A stretch of DNA of 64,000 nucleotides, taken from assembly GCF_037126465.1 (NCBI RefSeq), contig NC_088202.1, positions 119,984,123 to 120,048,122 of the forward strand. Reading direction: 5' to 3'. The translations under genes were made by a program, and so were the position numbers. The notes beneath the pieces are model-generated. The model searched no databases. It worked only from the letters and a program-made list of their open reading frames with translations, and was not told the DNA's origin. The stretch comes from Ornithodoros turicata. Its lineage: Eukaryota > Arthropoda > Arachnida > Ixodida > Argasidae. This document shows, in pieces, positions 23,284 to 34,910 of this stretch. Every line of letters begins with the position of its first letter. Position 1 is the first letter of the stretch.

Positions 23284-26200
23284 TAACCCGCTCTTTTATG
23301 CAGCTGGTATCGCGAGTTAGATTTTAGAAGTTGGGGCGCGCATCCTAAAAAAGTATTAACCGACTGCCTTGCATAACAACATATAGGCTCGTTCTCACTC
23401 GTACACACAAGAGGCACACCACATAAACTATTTCTTCTCGGCTCCCGAGCAATCACGGTGCTAGTACAAGGAGTTCCCGTATTCACTACTGCTCTTTTTC
23501 CTTCTGATGTCGACCTTCGGTAGCACGCGCTGCGTCTTTTCCCGCAAATCTTCAAGGTACTGACAGTCTGCCTGCCGTACAGGAAAACATGTCCGTTCTG
23601 CAACTGGGAGCTTTTTGTGCGCTGTCTCCGAAGTATGACGTTGCTCGCGCGCTGTAATGAACAAAGTGGAGTGCTACCAACAGCGATCAAATTACTCCCC
23701 CTCTACCTCTCTATCCTAAAGTTGTCGTACAAACCACCGCGTGACGGTGTCTCGGTGAGACCGAATGTAGTTTGCTTATGCAGCGGGCCAAAAACGGTGA
23801 AAGTTTACTTCTCTGCGAAAGGCAAAATTCCTACTTGCAAGTGAGCAGCACTCTGATGTTGACCGTGCTCATTCATGATAGCTGGGGCCTACAGGCAAAT
23901 TGGCTCAGGCATAGAAAACAGCTGAACGCAACTATAGGTCTAAGCGCTAGTTCTACTAGCGCTAGAAATGAAAAGAATGCTTAAAACTGCTAATTGCCTC
24001 TGCTTTTCCAGGTACACACATGTTAGTACTGCGCACTTTCCAAAATGCTGTGTTACAGAAAGACAACGCAATGTAAAAAAAAAAAAAATATTCACTCGGC
24101 CTCAATGGCGCAAAGTTAGCTTCACAAACCACATGAGATGAGCAGAGGGCCATTTCGCCAGGATATTGCGATTATACAAATAGGTATCAGGACAAATAGC
24201 ACACATGAATGCTCGCAGACTTATACTGCTGGAAAGTAACAATAATCCAATACCGGAATACACGAGACAAGTAACCAAGGGACAAGGATTCAGTAAGTGA
24301 GGACCCCCCCTCCGAAGCCTTGTGCATTGATTCTCAATAGTGTCTGGACATTTTATAGTAAGTTTAGTTACTGTGTCTGCTCAAATAAATTTTGAATAGT
24401 TTACTTAACAGACCATGTGCAACTTTGTTTTCAGAAATACTGTTTAAAATTATGTGCAATGGCTATCTACAGAATATACGCAGCAGTAATACGCGAAATC
24501 TTCAATACCATAGAAACCGGATCCAAATGACAGTTTTCATTGTTATATTTGAATTCAGCACATCGACGAAATTGCACATTTCATTTCTAAACCTTACAGA
24601 TTTTAAAAATTTGGAGACATGTGTAAGTCTTCTTTGCGCTTGGTTTTCAGGCATTGCTAATCACAGACTTCGGTGGCGAATCAAAAATTTTCCCGGTTCC
24701 GGCACAGTTCAGTTCAGTATAGTCGTGGGTCATCAGGGTGAGGAAATAATGCTCTGCAATATGACAATATCCTTTAGAAAGCTTTCGAACCTTCGTCTCA
24801 AAAGAGGCAGAGGAGTTATCGCAGTGTCACTTATCATAGTCATTGCGGGGCCTTGCCTGAACGTTTCCACTTGCACCACTGGATGCATGAATAGATATGT
24901 AAACGCAAATATGTTGATGGTAGACCCAAAAATGTGGATCCGTCTACTCCATGACACAGAAAGCTGACACTCCTGGAATCAGCAGGAGGTACTTCTATGT
25001 TTCTATTCCGCACGCTACACTGGCCCTGTTCCTTTTCTCTTTCGTGGTTCCAAACCAGGTGCAGGTTATTATCATGGCACGAAAGCTAACCATAAGATCA
25101 ATAACTGCTAAGCAGCGCAGCTCAAACGTGCACGGAAAAAGACTGCACGAAATAAGAAAAAATAAAGATAAATTACAGGTGCATGGCTCCTGAAGGTTCA
25201 CAGATGTTTATCAACCGCGACAGAAGTGTCCTCATCTGTCATGCGGCGGTGGTTGCACCTTTCCTGCATCATTTGTTGAATTCATTGCGTGAATCGGTTC
25301 GGTATCGTTGTCTGAAACGACTGGAATTGAGACCGAACATACGACACCTGTTCTTCCGTATATGCGCTGTTGCTGTTAAACATAGGTTGTTATGCGGCCT
25401 CTTGGTGCTGACTCAAGGAATCATGATGTCGCACGGGTAACGGCTGAAATGTGAGCCCGCTTTCAAAAAGCAAAATGCTATGAAAAATGAGCAACTCCCA
25501 TTCGGCGTGTGCCGTCTCGAAACGTCTTGCCAAGCTTGAGGGGAGCGGAACATTGTTGCGTGGAACAGGCGTAGTTGCAAAGAGAACCACGGAATACGCC
25601 CTCCTCTGTGACAACGATTTGTCGGAAGTACAAAAGAACGCATTACTTTTTCTTTTACTAGAGCAAAATAACGCACGGTCATTATCTTTCATGGAGAAGA
25701 AAATGACAACTAGGGCAACCAATCCGGTTATGTGAGAACAAAACGCTTAGAGAAAAGGACATATGCCTACCATGTCACTGGAGCGGTACCACAGCGCGCA
25801 AACACAAAGCGTCGCAGAAGACAGACGACATGTCACATGTCCGTGCACTCGCTCGTGCAGGACCAACTTCCTAGTCACGACGAGACAGCCAGACTGAGAT
25901 GTAATCAGCTGTGTGCCGATAACGTCAATCGTGATTCTTGAGTAACACCGTGCGAGACACGTGTCTGATATTTATCGGAGTCTATTGCTCCAATGCAGCG
26001 CTGAGGTTCAAGGCAACTATATCGGTCGGAAAATTCCAGGTTGTAGTTTTCCGTCATAGAATTTGACTTCAGCTGGTATTGCCTGCGTCTACACCCATTG
26101 TAAACAGAGCACCCTTGCCGCAAGTAAGCGACACGTGTTTATAAGTAAGTTAATCACACCGAGTAATCGAGAGCATTATTCGATTTTCCTACTCACAGCG

Positions 26201-27746
26201 TTGTTTAATAAATTATTCGCTATGTTTACAACGCCACCGTTTGTAATATTAGGTAGTTTTAGCTAACCGTTGGTAAGGTTATCGTGGCTGTAGGAACCAA
26301 CTGCTGTCAGAGTGACTCAGAATCTTATCCACTCATTGGTTCCGGTTGATACGGTTCGACGCAAAGGAAAACAGGAAGCACTCCTGGATGACTCCGGAAA
26401 ATATGGATTGGATTGGATTGTGAAAACATGCAGAAGAAATTAACCCAACTGTGCTGCTCCCGCGTCCGGAAGACAGCACTTGTTAGCGTTTATTTTGCTT
26501 TGACAGTGAGCAGGGTCACCTTGTGCACGACATCCCCTGCTCTTTGCTCTGACTTCCTAGCTAGCTTCCTGAAGGTCTTGCGCGCACCAGTTAATATGTG
26601 TAGGGGAATTGTTATATTAGGACCCCGAAACAGTGTGTAACGAGGATGTAGTCTTCAACAACTTTCAGAGATCGTGCCTATGTAAGTTAACCTCTAGATT
26701 TTCGATAGTGCAGGTCACGTCCTACTTTTCAGCGGGAGCAATTATCCGTGAGTGCGAGAATCGCTTAGCGATTATGTTCCCTGGCATGTGTTTCACTCAC
26801 AGTATACTGCTATATGGTTATGCTATTATGTTCCGAGAAATGTCACGCCCCCACACCGCGTGGTAGAACTCGTCTCATTGAACGAATGCAGCGCTGTGAC
26901 ACGCTATTAAAAGGCGAATCGACCGTGTCATTAGTTTTATGACTAGCCATATAACAATCTTCGTCATAAGTACCTCAACACGTGTGCCAGCTTGCACTGT
27001 GGGGCCTCGAGACCACTATGACGGATCTATAATATCCTCATGCCAAACGAGATTCCCCTATTCAGTATATGTTCGATTTAAGCGCTAAAAATAGTGCCCG
27101 ATAACGGCGTCTGCGTCAACCTCCACAGGCCGTGAAGCCGCGCACTTTCCTGACTATTGCCTGACCTCTGCACGTCCACGAACGTATCCTCTTCCTCAAG
27201 TCATCATCGCGGAAACCACAGTCTAGCTGTACGTCACGCAGAAAACTTGGACGCTGTTCCCAGAAGGAAAGAACTGCTTAATTTGTACCAACCGTACAAA
27301 TCGTGTCACTCGTACTGACTTTCACTGACGAGTGCAATGAATATGGGAGGAGGTCAAAGACCATTACGGTTCGTCTGGCTGCACGCCGCGGGATTCACGG
27401 CGTAACCGCGAAAGTGACAGTCAGAGGCCACGCCCCCGCATTGTCAGCACGCGTCATGTTCTCGTCACGCCGGATGGAACGCTTCGTTTGCTTTATAGAC
27501 CACAGCTTTCTTTTTTGGGAAAACTGGCGGATATCGATGAAACGAAACGTTACAGGATGATACATAGCGATCACGCACTGCCGTTGCCGCAAGTTGGACA
27601 GAAAAGCGCGCTGAAGCATTGTAGTATGTACCTTGAGTGATGAACTGCTCACGTAGCCCAACGGCTGACTTCCGCGTAATTTCTTCTAATTCGCGATAAA
27701 GCACATCGAATAACTTCCCTCTCCTTTGGATCTTCTGTTTTTGCAG
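23284..27746. other. No gene seen upstream of the protease
   Basis: The longest open frame is 24392-24967 (plus, 191 codons). It has no motif I recognise, no obvious splice partners and ordinary composition, so I treat it as chance. An untranslated first exon and the promoter of the protease gene may lie in this interval, but I see no TATA box or initiator that I would commit to. Confidence 0.4.
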
Positions 27747-27879
27747 GTCTGCTGTCCACTGGTGATTCCCGGAAATATGAATGCCCTCACGCTGTTGCTT
27801 ACTTTGTGCATGCACTTGTCAGCTCTCGTGAAAGGATATACCATCAACATCACCATCAACACAGTTGACCCAACACCAC
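27747..27879 (+). CDS. Protease exon 1: 5' UTR end, signal peptide
   Basis: A pyrimidine-rich tract and acceptor (TTCTGTTTTTGCAG) end at 27746, so an untranslated exon probably lies upstream. The ATG at 27777 starts [20 protein letters not shown], a clear signal peptide. The frame-matching ATG at 27726 lies before the acceptor, so I prefer 27777. The donor is CAC|GTGAGT at 27880; one base carries into exon 2. Confidence 0.85.
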
Positions 27880-30800
27880 GTGAGTACCACATACGATCTG
27901 CTGTATAGTACGCTCATATGCTTCTTCGGAAGAAATGGGATTCGAGATTGGATAGAACATCTTTCATTAGCGTATAGCCGACAGCCAAATACTTCCCGCG
28001 AAAGCAGCACGGTACCAATAAGTTCAAGGCTGATATGTGCCTCAGCTGGTAGTACACATTCACTGTAGGTTCACACTTTTAATTAGCTTCCCGCATTTAA
28101 CGGGTTCCTGCGCACGTGTCTAGCTCTGAATTGCCAGTATATTGATTGTGATAATGCGATAAGTACGATGTTGTTCAAAAGTGTGTCCTTTTCCATTCTG
28201 TGTTTGGATCGTGCTGTGTGCCAGCTATTTGGCTGTTTACTGCACTTAGTAGCAGTTTACTAGACCTAGAGGAGTGGGGCTTACCGGACCAAAGAGTCGG
28301 TGGTTCCAGTTTGGATGCAGTCGAGCATAGGTTCTACAAGAGATAAATTTTCATGTTGCTTTCATCTCAAGCATAGTTTGGTTCCCTGCTAAATGACGAC
28401 AGCCGTCGACAGTGTTAGGACTTCCTTGCGTTGTTCTTAGTACCGTACGTGAACCGCAAAATTGTCACCTACCTTTTATAACAAACCCTACTTGTAAATT
28501 AGCGTTTCTTTTTCTAGATGAGATTAAAAACATGGTTCTGACGGCTACCACTTTTGGAAGGCGTTAGATCTGCACGTGTCTAACGTAATACATTCGTGTA
28601 CTTCGTGCCTCGAACCCTTCCATAACAGCAGTTCAAGAGCCCATACATTAACGAAAAAGAAGAAAAATTAACTCTTTAATAATTTTCTACATGACAAGGG
28701 TAACATGCCACGTTTTGCCCATGGACTGTTTTCGTCGTGCCCTTCAGGTGGGATGGAAGATGGGGAAACAACGATATCATGACTACCTTTGTTCAATAGC
28801 CGTGCAACAGAATAAGTGTATGTCATTATAATACCAACTACTGATTCAAGACTCAATCTAACACTATTTTTGTTGACTTATCATTGACTGAGTTGTCTCG
28901 GTAAATAAACAACCTTGAGTACGATCGTATCTGCAGGGTTCATTGAAAGCTACCCTCCTGCACTCCAACGTCGTCCAGTATACTACTACTCGCAAAGCCG
29001 GCCGCCAACCAGGCATAAGCGCCCATATTCACCCAAATACTATTACTACCAACGTCCCCCACCGGAGCCAAGACCACGGCCGCAACAATCGTTGAGACCA
29101 GCGTATGGACCTCCCTACCAGATCGAGCCAGGCCCCGCGTTGCGGCCCATACCATCGGCAACTGCACCATTTTCCGGTCTGGCAGATAATACGTACGATG
29201 GTGCCAGTAACAGTGGCGGCCACAGCATTGTGCAGCTTTTCCGGAGGCCACCGTCCAAGCCAGGAAGGGCAAGCATCGGGTCCGACGCCTGTGTAGGCGG
29301 TGCCCGGTGCACGTTCTTCCTGCAGTGTTGGATGGTAGGTGGGTCATTGGGCTCCTCTTGCGGACCGCTGCTCACATGCTGCATCACGCCGTCTGACTCC
29401 ATCATCAAGCCACGCTACTATGGCCCTGTCAAGAATGATCCATGTAAGTGGTTCCTACTGCCGGGATATATTGTTGGCCGCCACCGATGGCAAATGCACA
29501 CTACTGTATCCTAATGATGCCTGTACTTCCTCACAGACTGTGGCCGTAGCGGCGGACGAATCAGCCGCATCGTGGGGGGAAACGAAGCAGAGTTCGGACA
29601 GTTCCCATGGCAAGCATTCATCCAAGTAGCGGGAAGTCGTTGTGGGGGCACACTGGTCTCCAGACAACACGTTGTCACCGCTGGGCATTGTGTGGCAAAG
29701 TACGTAGGCTTCATTATCTTTCTGTTCGCGCAGGTTTAAGTGCCGTAAGTATGACGGCTGACCGCGCTATAACAAGAATAGAAACTGCTTTCCGACAAGG
29801 TAGTGCTGGCCGAAGAAATCGTTTGTTGGGCGTGAAAGCGAGGTATACGGGATAATGCGGGGTTTCTTATTTCCACCTTTGTTTTCATCGAGGACGCCGC
29901 CCGGTTAAGGTCGCCTAGCCCGTGTTAGAAAGGAAGTTGTGCTAACTTTTCCTCTCTTGTTCCCCCCATTGTTCGAGCAGGTACCAGTACACTCCTTCGA
30001 GCATCCGTGTGACGCTGGGCGACTACGTGCTCAACTCAGACGTGGAGAGCATCCCGAGCGAGACGTTCGGTGTGCGCCAAATTCGCATCCACCCAAACTT
30101 CCGATTTACGCCTCAAGCTGATCGTTATGACGTCGCCGTGCTCGTCCTAGATCGGCCGGTCGTCTACAAGCCTAACATAATGCCCATCTGCCTACCTCCA
30201 AAGGACGCTGACTTCGTGAGCAGGATAGCAGTTGCTGCTGGCTGGGGAGCCCTGGAGCCAGGTAATTTGTGCACACGTTACAACCGATATATTTCATTCT
30301 CTACTCGTACCCTTTGCAGAGTTCCTATAGAACCAGACAAGATAGATTTGTTTGCTCTCCGAAGCAACCCGAGAGAGGATGATTTTATTCCCTTCGTCCT
30401 CTTCCTCTCGTGCACCCACACTTCCTCTACTACACCCTTTATATGCGTCTTCGGGAGTACTTAAAGAGAAGTCTGCATGTGATGTATGTAATGGCAAGAT
30501 TAGGCTGAAGCGAAGTCTCTCTTCAAAACGGAACTATATCTTCAGTAATTGCTAAGGGATCAGCTTCTTTTTTTGTCTGGATATTTATTTTATTATTTTA
30601 TTTTATATTTTATTTTTATTATTTATTTATATATCTGGATATTTTTGTTAAGGAATTGGCTTACGTCATACTCAGTAGAAGAACACGGCCACGCTGTCAC
30701 TTAAAGGGCAAGCTTTTTTCAGTGACCTGCGATGAACTTTGATTGATACGGCGTCTCATATTTAATGAGGAATGCGGAAAATTTTACTAACAGCACAAGC

Positions 30801-31656
30801 TGAAGAGCTGTATAAAGGATTGGCTTCGTATGCACCTTCTTGGTGCATTAGGCTTTTCCTGGGAAGACTTTTTAAGTTCAATGAACAAGTCGGGATTAAC
30901 TAAAGCCAAAATTGTGTTCCCAAACCGCTACGATGGGTAGTAAACGCTTCTGGCCCGAACTCGCAGCCTTACATGCTACAACTTTAAATTTAACTAGACG
31001 AAACTGTTTCTATACGACGATCACAAAAACTTAAGCACCAGTGAGCGCCCAGCCAGGATCTACAGTGTAGCTTCAATGAATTTGAGGTGTTTTGAATAAA
31101 ACATAAAGCGGCCTGCTGCACGATGGCTACCCACATTCCAACGTCGCCTACTCTGCTACACCTATGTGACTGGCTCTTACGTTGTCTAGGAGTATAATTT
31201 AAAACGTACTATGTTCTTCAGCTAGCACGATGCAATAAGCACTCATATATCATCCACTGCATTCTCATTCTCCAGGCTCCAAAGTGCGCCCCAGAGTCCT
31301 GCAGCACGTTCACGTACCTGTGCTGCCAAACCAAGTGTGCGAAACGTGGCACCGCCGTCAAGGAATTAATATCCGCATACACGATGAGATGCTTTGTGCG
31401 GGATATGAGCGCGGAGGAAAAGACTCCTGTCAGGTAAGGTACCGGGGGTCCGTGTAGTAAGAATAAGAACACTAACGCTATTATCATAATTTCCACGCAG
31501 GGCGACTCTGGCGGTCCTCTTATGCTGAATCACTACGGCGTATACTACCTTATTGGCATCGTGTCAGCTGGCTACTCGTGTGCGAAGAACTATCAGCCGG
31601 GCATTTACCACAGGGTCAGCAGTTCGTCCGACTGGATTTCATCAAGTTTGCATTAG
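27777..31656 (+). CDS. Secreted clip-like trypsin-type serine protease (six coding exons)
   Basis: The joined exons (27777-27879, 28937-29443, 29537-29699, 29981-30261, 31276-31433, 31501-31656) give 455 residues and every junction keeps frame. Residues 1-20 are a signal peptide. Residues about 40-105 are rich in Pro, Tyr and Arg. Residues 153-183 hold six cysteines spaced C-x5-C-x5-C-x10-C-x5-CC, like a very short clip domain ending in adjacent cysteines. Activation cleavage is expected at R214|I215 (ISR|IVGG). The S1 domain has TAGHC (His254), YDVAVL (Asp308) and GDSGGP (Ser407); Asp401, six residues before Ser407, predicts cleavage after Lys or Arg. Such proteases act as secreted zymogens in clotting, melanisation, cuticle or developmental cascades; which of these applies here is not visible. 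The C terminus (WISSSLH) ends normally for the family. Confidence 0.93.
28937..29443 (+). CDS. Protease exon 2: Pro/Tyr-rich linker and clip-like module
   Basis: The acceptor ATCTGCAG ends at 28936 and the donor CAT|GTAAGT starts at 29444. The exon encodes residues 35-203. It includes YYYSQSRPP and [17 protein letters not shown], then the six-cysteine module (C153, C159, C165, C176, C182, C183) with CTFFLQCW and LLTCC. One base carries into exon 3. Confidence 0.9.
29537..29699 (+). CDS. Protease exon 3: activation site and catalytic His
   Basis: The acceptor CCTCACAG ends at 29536 and the donor AAA|GTACGT starts at 29700. It encodes [20 protein letters not shown] and on to TAGHC. Cys205 before the cleavage site probably pairs with Cys328 so that the pro-part stays attached after activation, as in many clip proteases. 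Confidence 0.9.
29981..30261 (+). CDS. Protease exon 4: catalytic Asp
   Basis: The acceptor TTCGAGCAG ends at 29980 and the donor CAG|GTAATT starts at 30262. Residues 258-352 include [18 protein letters not shown] with catalytic Asp308, PICLPP and AAGWGAL, all standard S1 landmarks. Confidence 0.92.
31276..31433 (+). CDS. Protease exon 5: specificity-pocket Asp
   Basis: The acceptor ATTCTCCAG ends at 31275 and the donor CAG|GTAAGG starts at 31434. Residues 352-404 include [18 protein letters not shown] and GGKDSCQ, with Asp401 at the bottom of the pocket. Confidence 0.92.
31501..31656 (+). CDS. Protease exon 6: catalytic Ser and stop
   Basis: The acceptor TTTCCACGCAG ends at 31500 after a 67-base intron. 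The exon starts exactly with GDSGGPLM (Ser407) and runs through GIVSAGYSC and PGIYHRVS to a TAG at 31654-31656. Confidence 0.92.
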   Translation, partial: GDSGGPLMLNHYGVYYLIGIVSAGYSCAKNYQPGIYHRVSSSSDWISSSLH

Positions 31657-32135
31657 CACGCAAATGAGTTGCGAAGGAACATTTATAATACTTGCGGGGA
31701 CCGAAACGTGGCCAGTGTTTACGGTCTGAGTACTTTCAGTGCTTTCCGGTGCTCAGATTCGCTGGAAGAATTTCGACAGCAAGAACGGAGGCGCTGTCGG
31801 TGCCTCAAAGCAGAATGTCCGATACTACCAGTCAAACTGCGTCTACGTCTCTGGTGCATCGCACTGACGCCCTAACACCGCACGGTCCAGAAGCAGCTCC
31901 GTGAGGCCTTTGGGTCGTGGATGGCTATGTGCAGACAGCCAGCTTGTCACTGGTTTCTTCTGTGCGTTGTGAAGGATTATGTTTACTTTTAACAACTGCA
32001 AATTTTCTAATACTACGTCTGTTTGCAGGTCAAGCAGTTTTCAATCGCAATATCTGTTCTTAGGATGCGAAAAACGTTTAAAATGCGTGGTTTATGTGGA
32101 ACATCTACGCTGAATAAAATTTAAGAAGCTGTGTC
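31657..32135 (+). other. Protease 3' untranslated region (predicted)
   Basis: No other coding sequence is certain here. The region ends with a poly(A) signal. A stretch at 31757-31867 behind a good acceptor (GGTGCTCAG) is open for 36 codons and could be an alternative terminal exon; see findings. Confidence 0.5.
32113..32118 (+). promoter_or_regulatory. Poly(A) signal AATAAA for the protease gene
   Basis: A canonical AATAAA lies 457 bases after the stop codon, and I see no earlier one in the 3' region. Confidence 0.6.
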
Positions 32136-32139
32136 TGTA

Positions 32140-33640
32140 TTGCGTTTCCTAGCGCTTGGAAACTCATCGGCAAGCATCTTCAGTGAATTGAGTAATTCAG
32201 ATTGAGCTGTTTGAAGAACATTCATTGCTTTTTCTCTCTCTCCTTTTTTCCTCCGAGCGACACACTTGCTCCTATCAGGTCACTTGTAATATAAAATTTA
32301 CTTTCCTACACTTACATGGTCCTCATTGGAATATACATTTTTTGCTCTCATTTTAATAGCAATATAGCAATTTTCGGTAAACGTGGGCACCATAGTTTGC
32401 CACTTAAAACCATACTAGAACTGCAGATCAGTAGGAGTGGTCTTTCACATCAGTCTCATTCATGTCAATGCAAATAGCAAGAGTTATTTTCGCGTGACCT
32501 ACAACAAAGCTAAGGGCATGTTAGGCTGTTTAAAACTTACAAGCTACACTGGTGAAATCGTAAAATATTGTCGAACGGCTCACACGAAAACACTGCGCAC
32601 AGGAAGTTAAAAGCGCTGCATATAACCTATATTTGCCACATGACGGGAAAGCGACATGTGTGACCGCCACCGTGACTACAGGGCCTGATAAATGACTGAA
32701 AATCTTCAACAGCGCACTGACGGTATGACATGTACAGCACCTGGAATCTAGCATACGAATAACGACTGCACCACAGTGCCAGATTCTGGTTAGGATGGTA
32801 TTGCCCGGTATGGGTGACTTGCAGTGCGAAGATGTTTCAAAATTCGCAATTCTTCAAATAATGAAACCGTCTTCAAGCATCATCCATGATCCTATAGACA
32901 TATCGTAGCGTGCATACTGCAATCAGAGGTAGTGGGAAGTTGCAAGCTCACGTGTATTGTGTGCTAACGGTAATGCAAACGACTTATACACATTCAAGAA
33001 GGTAAGTGCTGTTGAAACTGTGAATATAAATATCCATAATTTATTCAGGTACAGTGATAGGTAGATGTTACGGGTGACCATGAGAGTGAATCAAAAACCG
33101 AGAGGTGAAGAACTTGCAGGATAACACACAGATAGTGCTGGACCACAGTGTCAAATTAGTTCTGTCAGCGTGCGTGTGTGTTTTATTGATACACGAGGTT
33201 TGTGTTCACTGGGAGTCAACAACACAGCCAACTACTAAAGGTGAAAACCTCGGCGCGACACCTGCAAGAAGCATGAGGGTAGTCTTAATAAATGCAGCTA
33301 CATTATAGCTACGAAATAGTTTAGCAGCTACGAAATAGTTAGCAGTGAGAGACATGCGAGGGCATCCTCATCGCTTTCTCTGCAGGGGTAAATACACAGG
33401 GATGCCTCGGTTGTCCCCGAGGTTGAACGAGCAGGACGACTTCCAAGGAGGACGTACACATGTTGTAGGAAAATTTAATACGACGTGGAACGGTCAGTAC
33501 ATAGACAGCGCCTCAAAACAATATTTACAATTTATGAGCTATGAGGCTATGAGGGGCGATATATACATTGCTACGCTTCATGATACAAGAGGGATATGCA
33601 GTATTAACATTCGATGGAGCATGAGACGGGTGATGGGAGT
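32140..33640. other. No gene seen
   Basis: Nothing recognisable. Several open frames of 60-75 codons on both strands show no motif. Confidence 0.4.
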
Positions 33641-34910
33641 GATGAGTGATGGGAGGGGTACTGTTCACGGGGGGACACCACGGACAGATATGGAGCCCCC
33701 TTGCACCAAAAGCGAAGGGTGGAACCGCCACCGCTGCAGAAACTCGTCGCCGCCGAGTGCAAAGAGTTCTTGTTGCAAGCTATTAGTCACGGGAATGCGC
33801 AGTTGACGAACCAGCAGGAAAACGGGGATGTTCCGCCGCCGTTGAGCGACAGCCTTGCAACGGGCCTTCCACAACACTGCAGCGCCACACGCAGTGAATA
33901 GCACACTCAGCCTGTTTGGGCGCCTTTGATCACACTGCACGGGACAAAGCACATTCGTGCAACGTCTAACCAAGTGCCAGAAGATGCGGGAAATGCGGCA
34001 CTCGAATAGCACGTGGTAGTTTGTTTCTGCCCTGCCGCAGTACCGGCAGGCCTCAGTTGATGTGATGTCCCACGCATGCAGCCGGTCGGGTGTGGGAGGT
34101 ATCCGGCAGGCAAAGGACCAAATGATGTCGCGCAGTTGACCAGGAAGCCACGGGCCGACGAACGATGTCCAAGAGATGCCTGAAGCATAGTCCCACCCGT
34201 CTTCTGAGGCTCTCAGTGGTTGCGGCAGAGTCCAGCAAAACTAGCTTGGTCATCGTTGAAGGCGAAGTGGATTGCAAACTGGAAGCAGCGGGGAGCAGAG
34301 ACGAGACCTTCTGATAGTAAGCCCGAACCGCCGCGTGAAATCGGTGAGGAGCTGCACGATGGCCATGTTGGAGAGCGTCCCACCAGAGGCCGAGCAAGAC
34401 TTTAGTTGGAGAGTCCGCCGCATTGAGAATTCGCAGTGTGGTGCTGAGCGCAATGCCCCGGTTCATCAGCCCAACATCGGGAAGGTTGACTCCGCCAGCA
34501 GACTGCGGGAACGAAAGCATGGTTCGCGAGACTGGTCACCTTCGCTTCTTCCAGAAGAACGACGAGAGGCATGAATGGATGCTCGTCACAGCAGCGTGTG
34601 GGGCGATCGAAACATGACTGAGATGCCACACGCGCCCGAGCAGAACACTACGCACCATGTAGGGCCGCTCGTGATACGATAGTTCATAGTAGATTGCAGA
34701 CACGCATTTCACTTGCACCTCTTCGAGGGCCGCTGACCAATTGTCAGCAGTTGGCCCGCGTGTGTTAAACACCACACCAAGGATCTTAAGCGATGAGGCG
34801 CACACTAACGGCAATGACATATACTGCGCCGGACTACCGAGTGGCATACACTTCGTCTTCCGGTAATTCAACGCTCCTCCAGACACAGCTGCGTAGGATT
34901 TCTCTGTTCA
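33640..34910 (-). pseudogene. LINE ORF2 tail, L1/Tx1-like, with zinc-binding RT end
   Basis: The minus strand encodes the part of a non-LTR polyprotein after the reverse transcriptase core. From right to left: LNYRKTKCMPLGS and LKILGVVFNTRGP (end of RT), then SYHERPYMVRSVLLGRVWHL, SFFWKKRR, GGVNLPDVGLMNRGIALSTT and, at about 34055-34000, a C-x2-C-x7-H-x4-C motif (CRYCGRAETNYHVLFEC) followed by RISRIFWHL. This is the reverse-transcriptase zinc-binding arrangement of L1/Tx1-type elements, distinct from the RNase H-bearing I-like family elsewhere in the window. At least three frameshifts separate these pieces. The likely 3' end is near 33640. The RT core and endonuclease are missing. Confidence 0.75.

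Noticed and set aside
24392..24967. 191-codon open frame on the plus strand
   Set aside because: It has no domain, signal or splice context that I recognise; a frame of this length is expected once or so by chance in 64 kb of six frames.
28940..29408. Long minus-strand frames opposite protease exon 2
   Set aside because: They are shadows of the GC-rich real exon on the plus strand, which keeps phase across both splice sites.
30009..30464. 151-codon single-exon reading of the protease middle
   Set aside because: It runs past a good donor at 30262 into intron; the spliced reading recovers the rest of the S1 domain.
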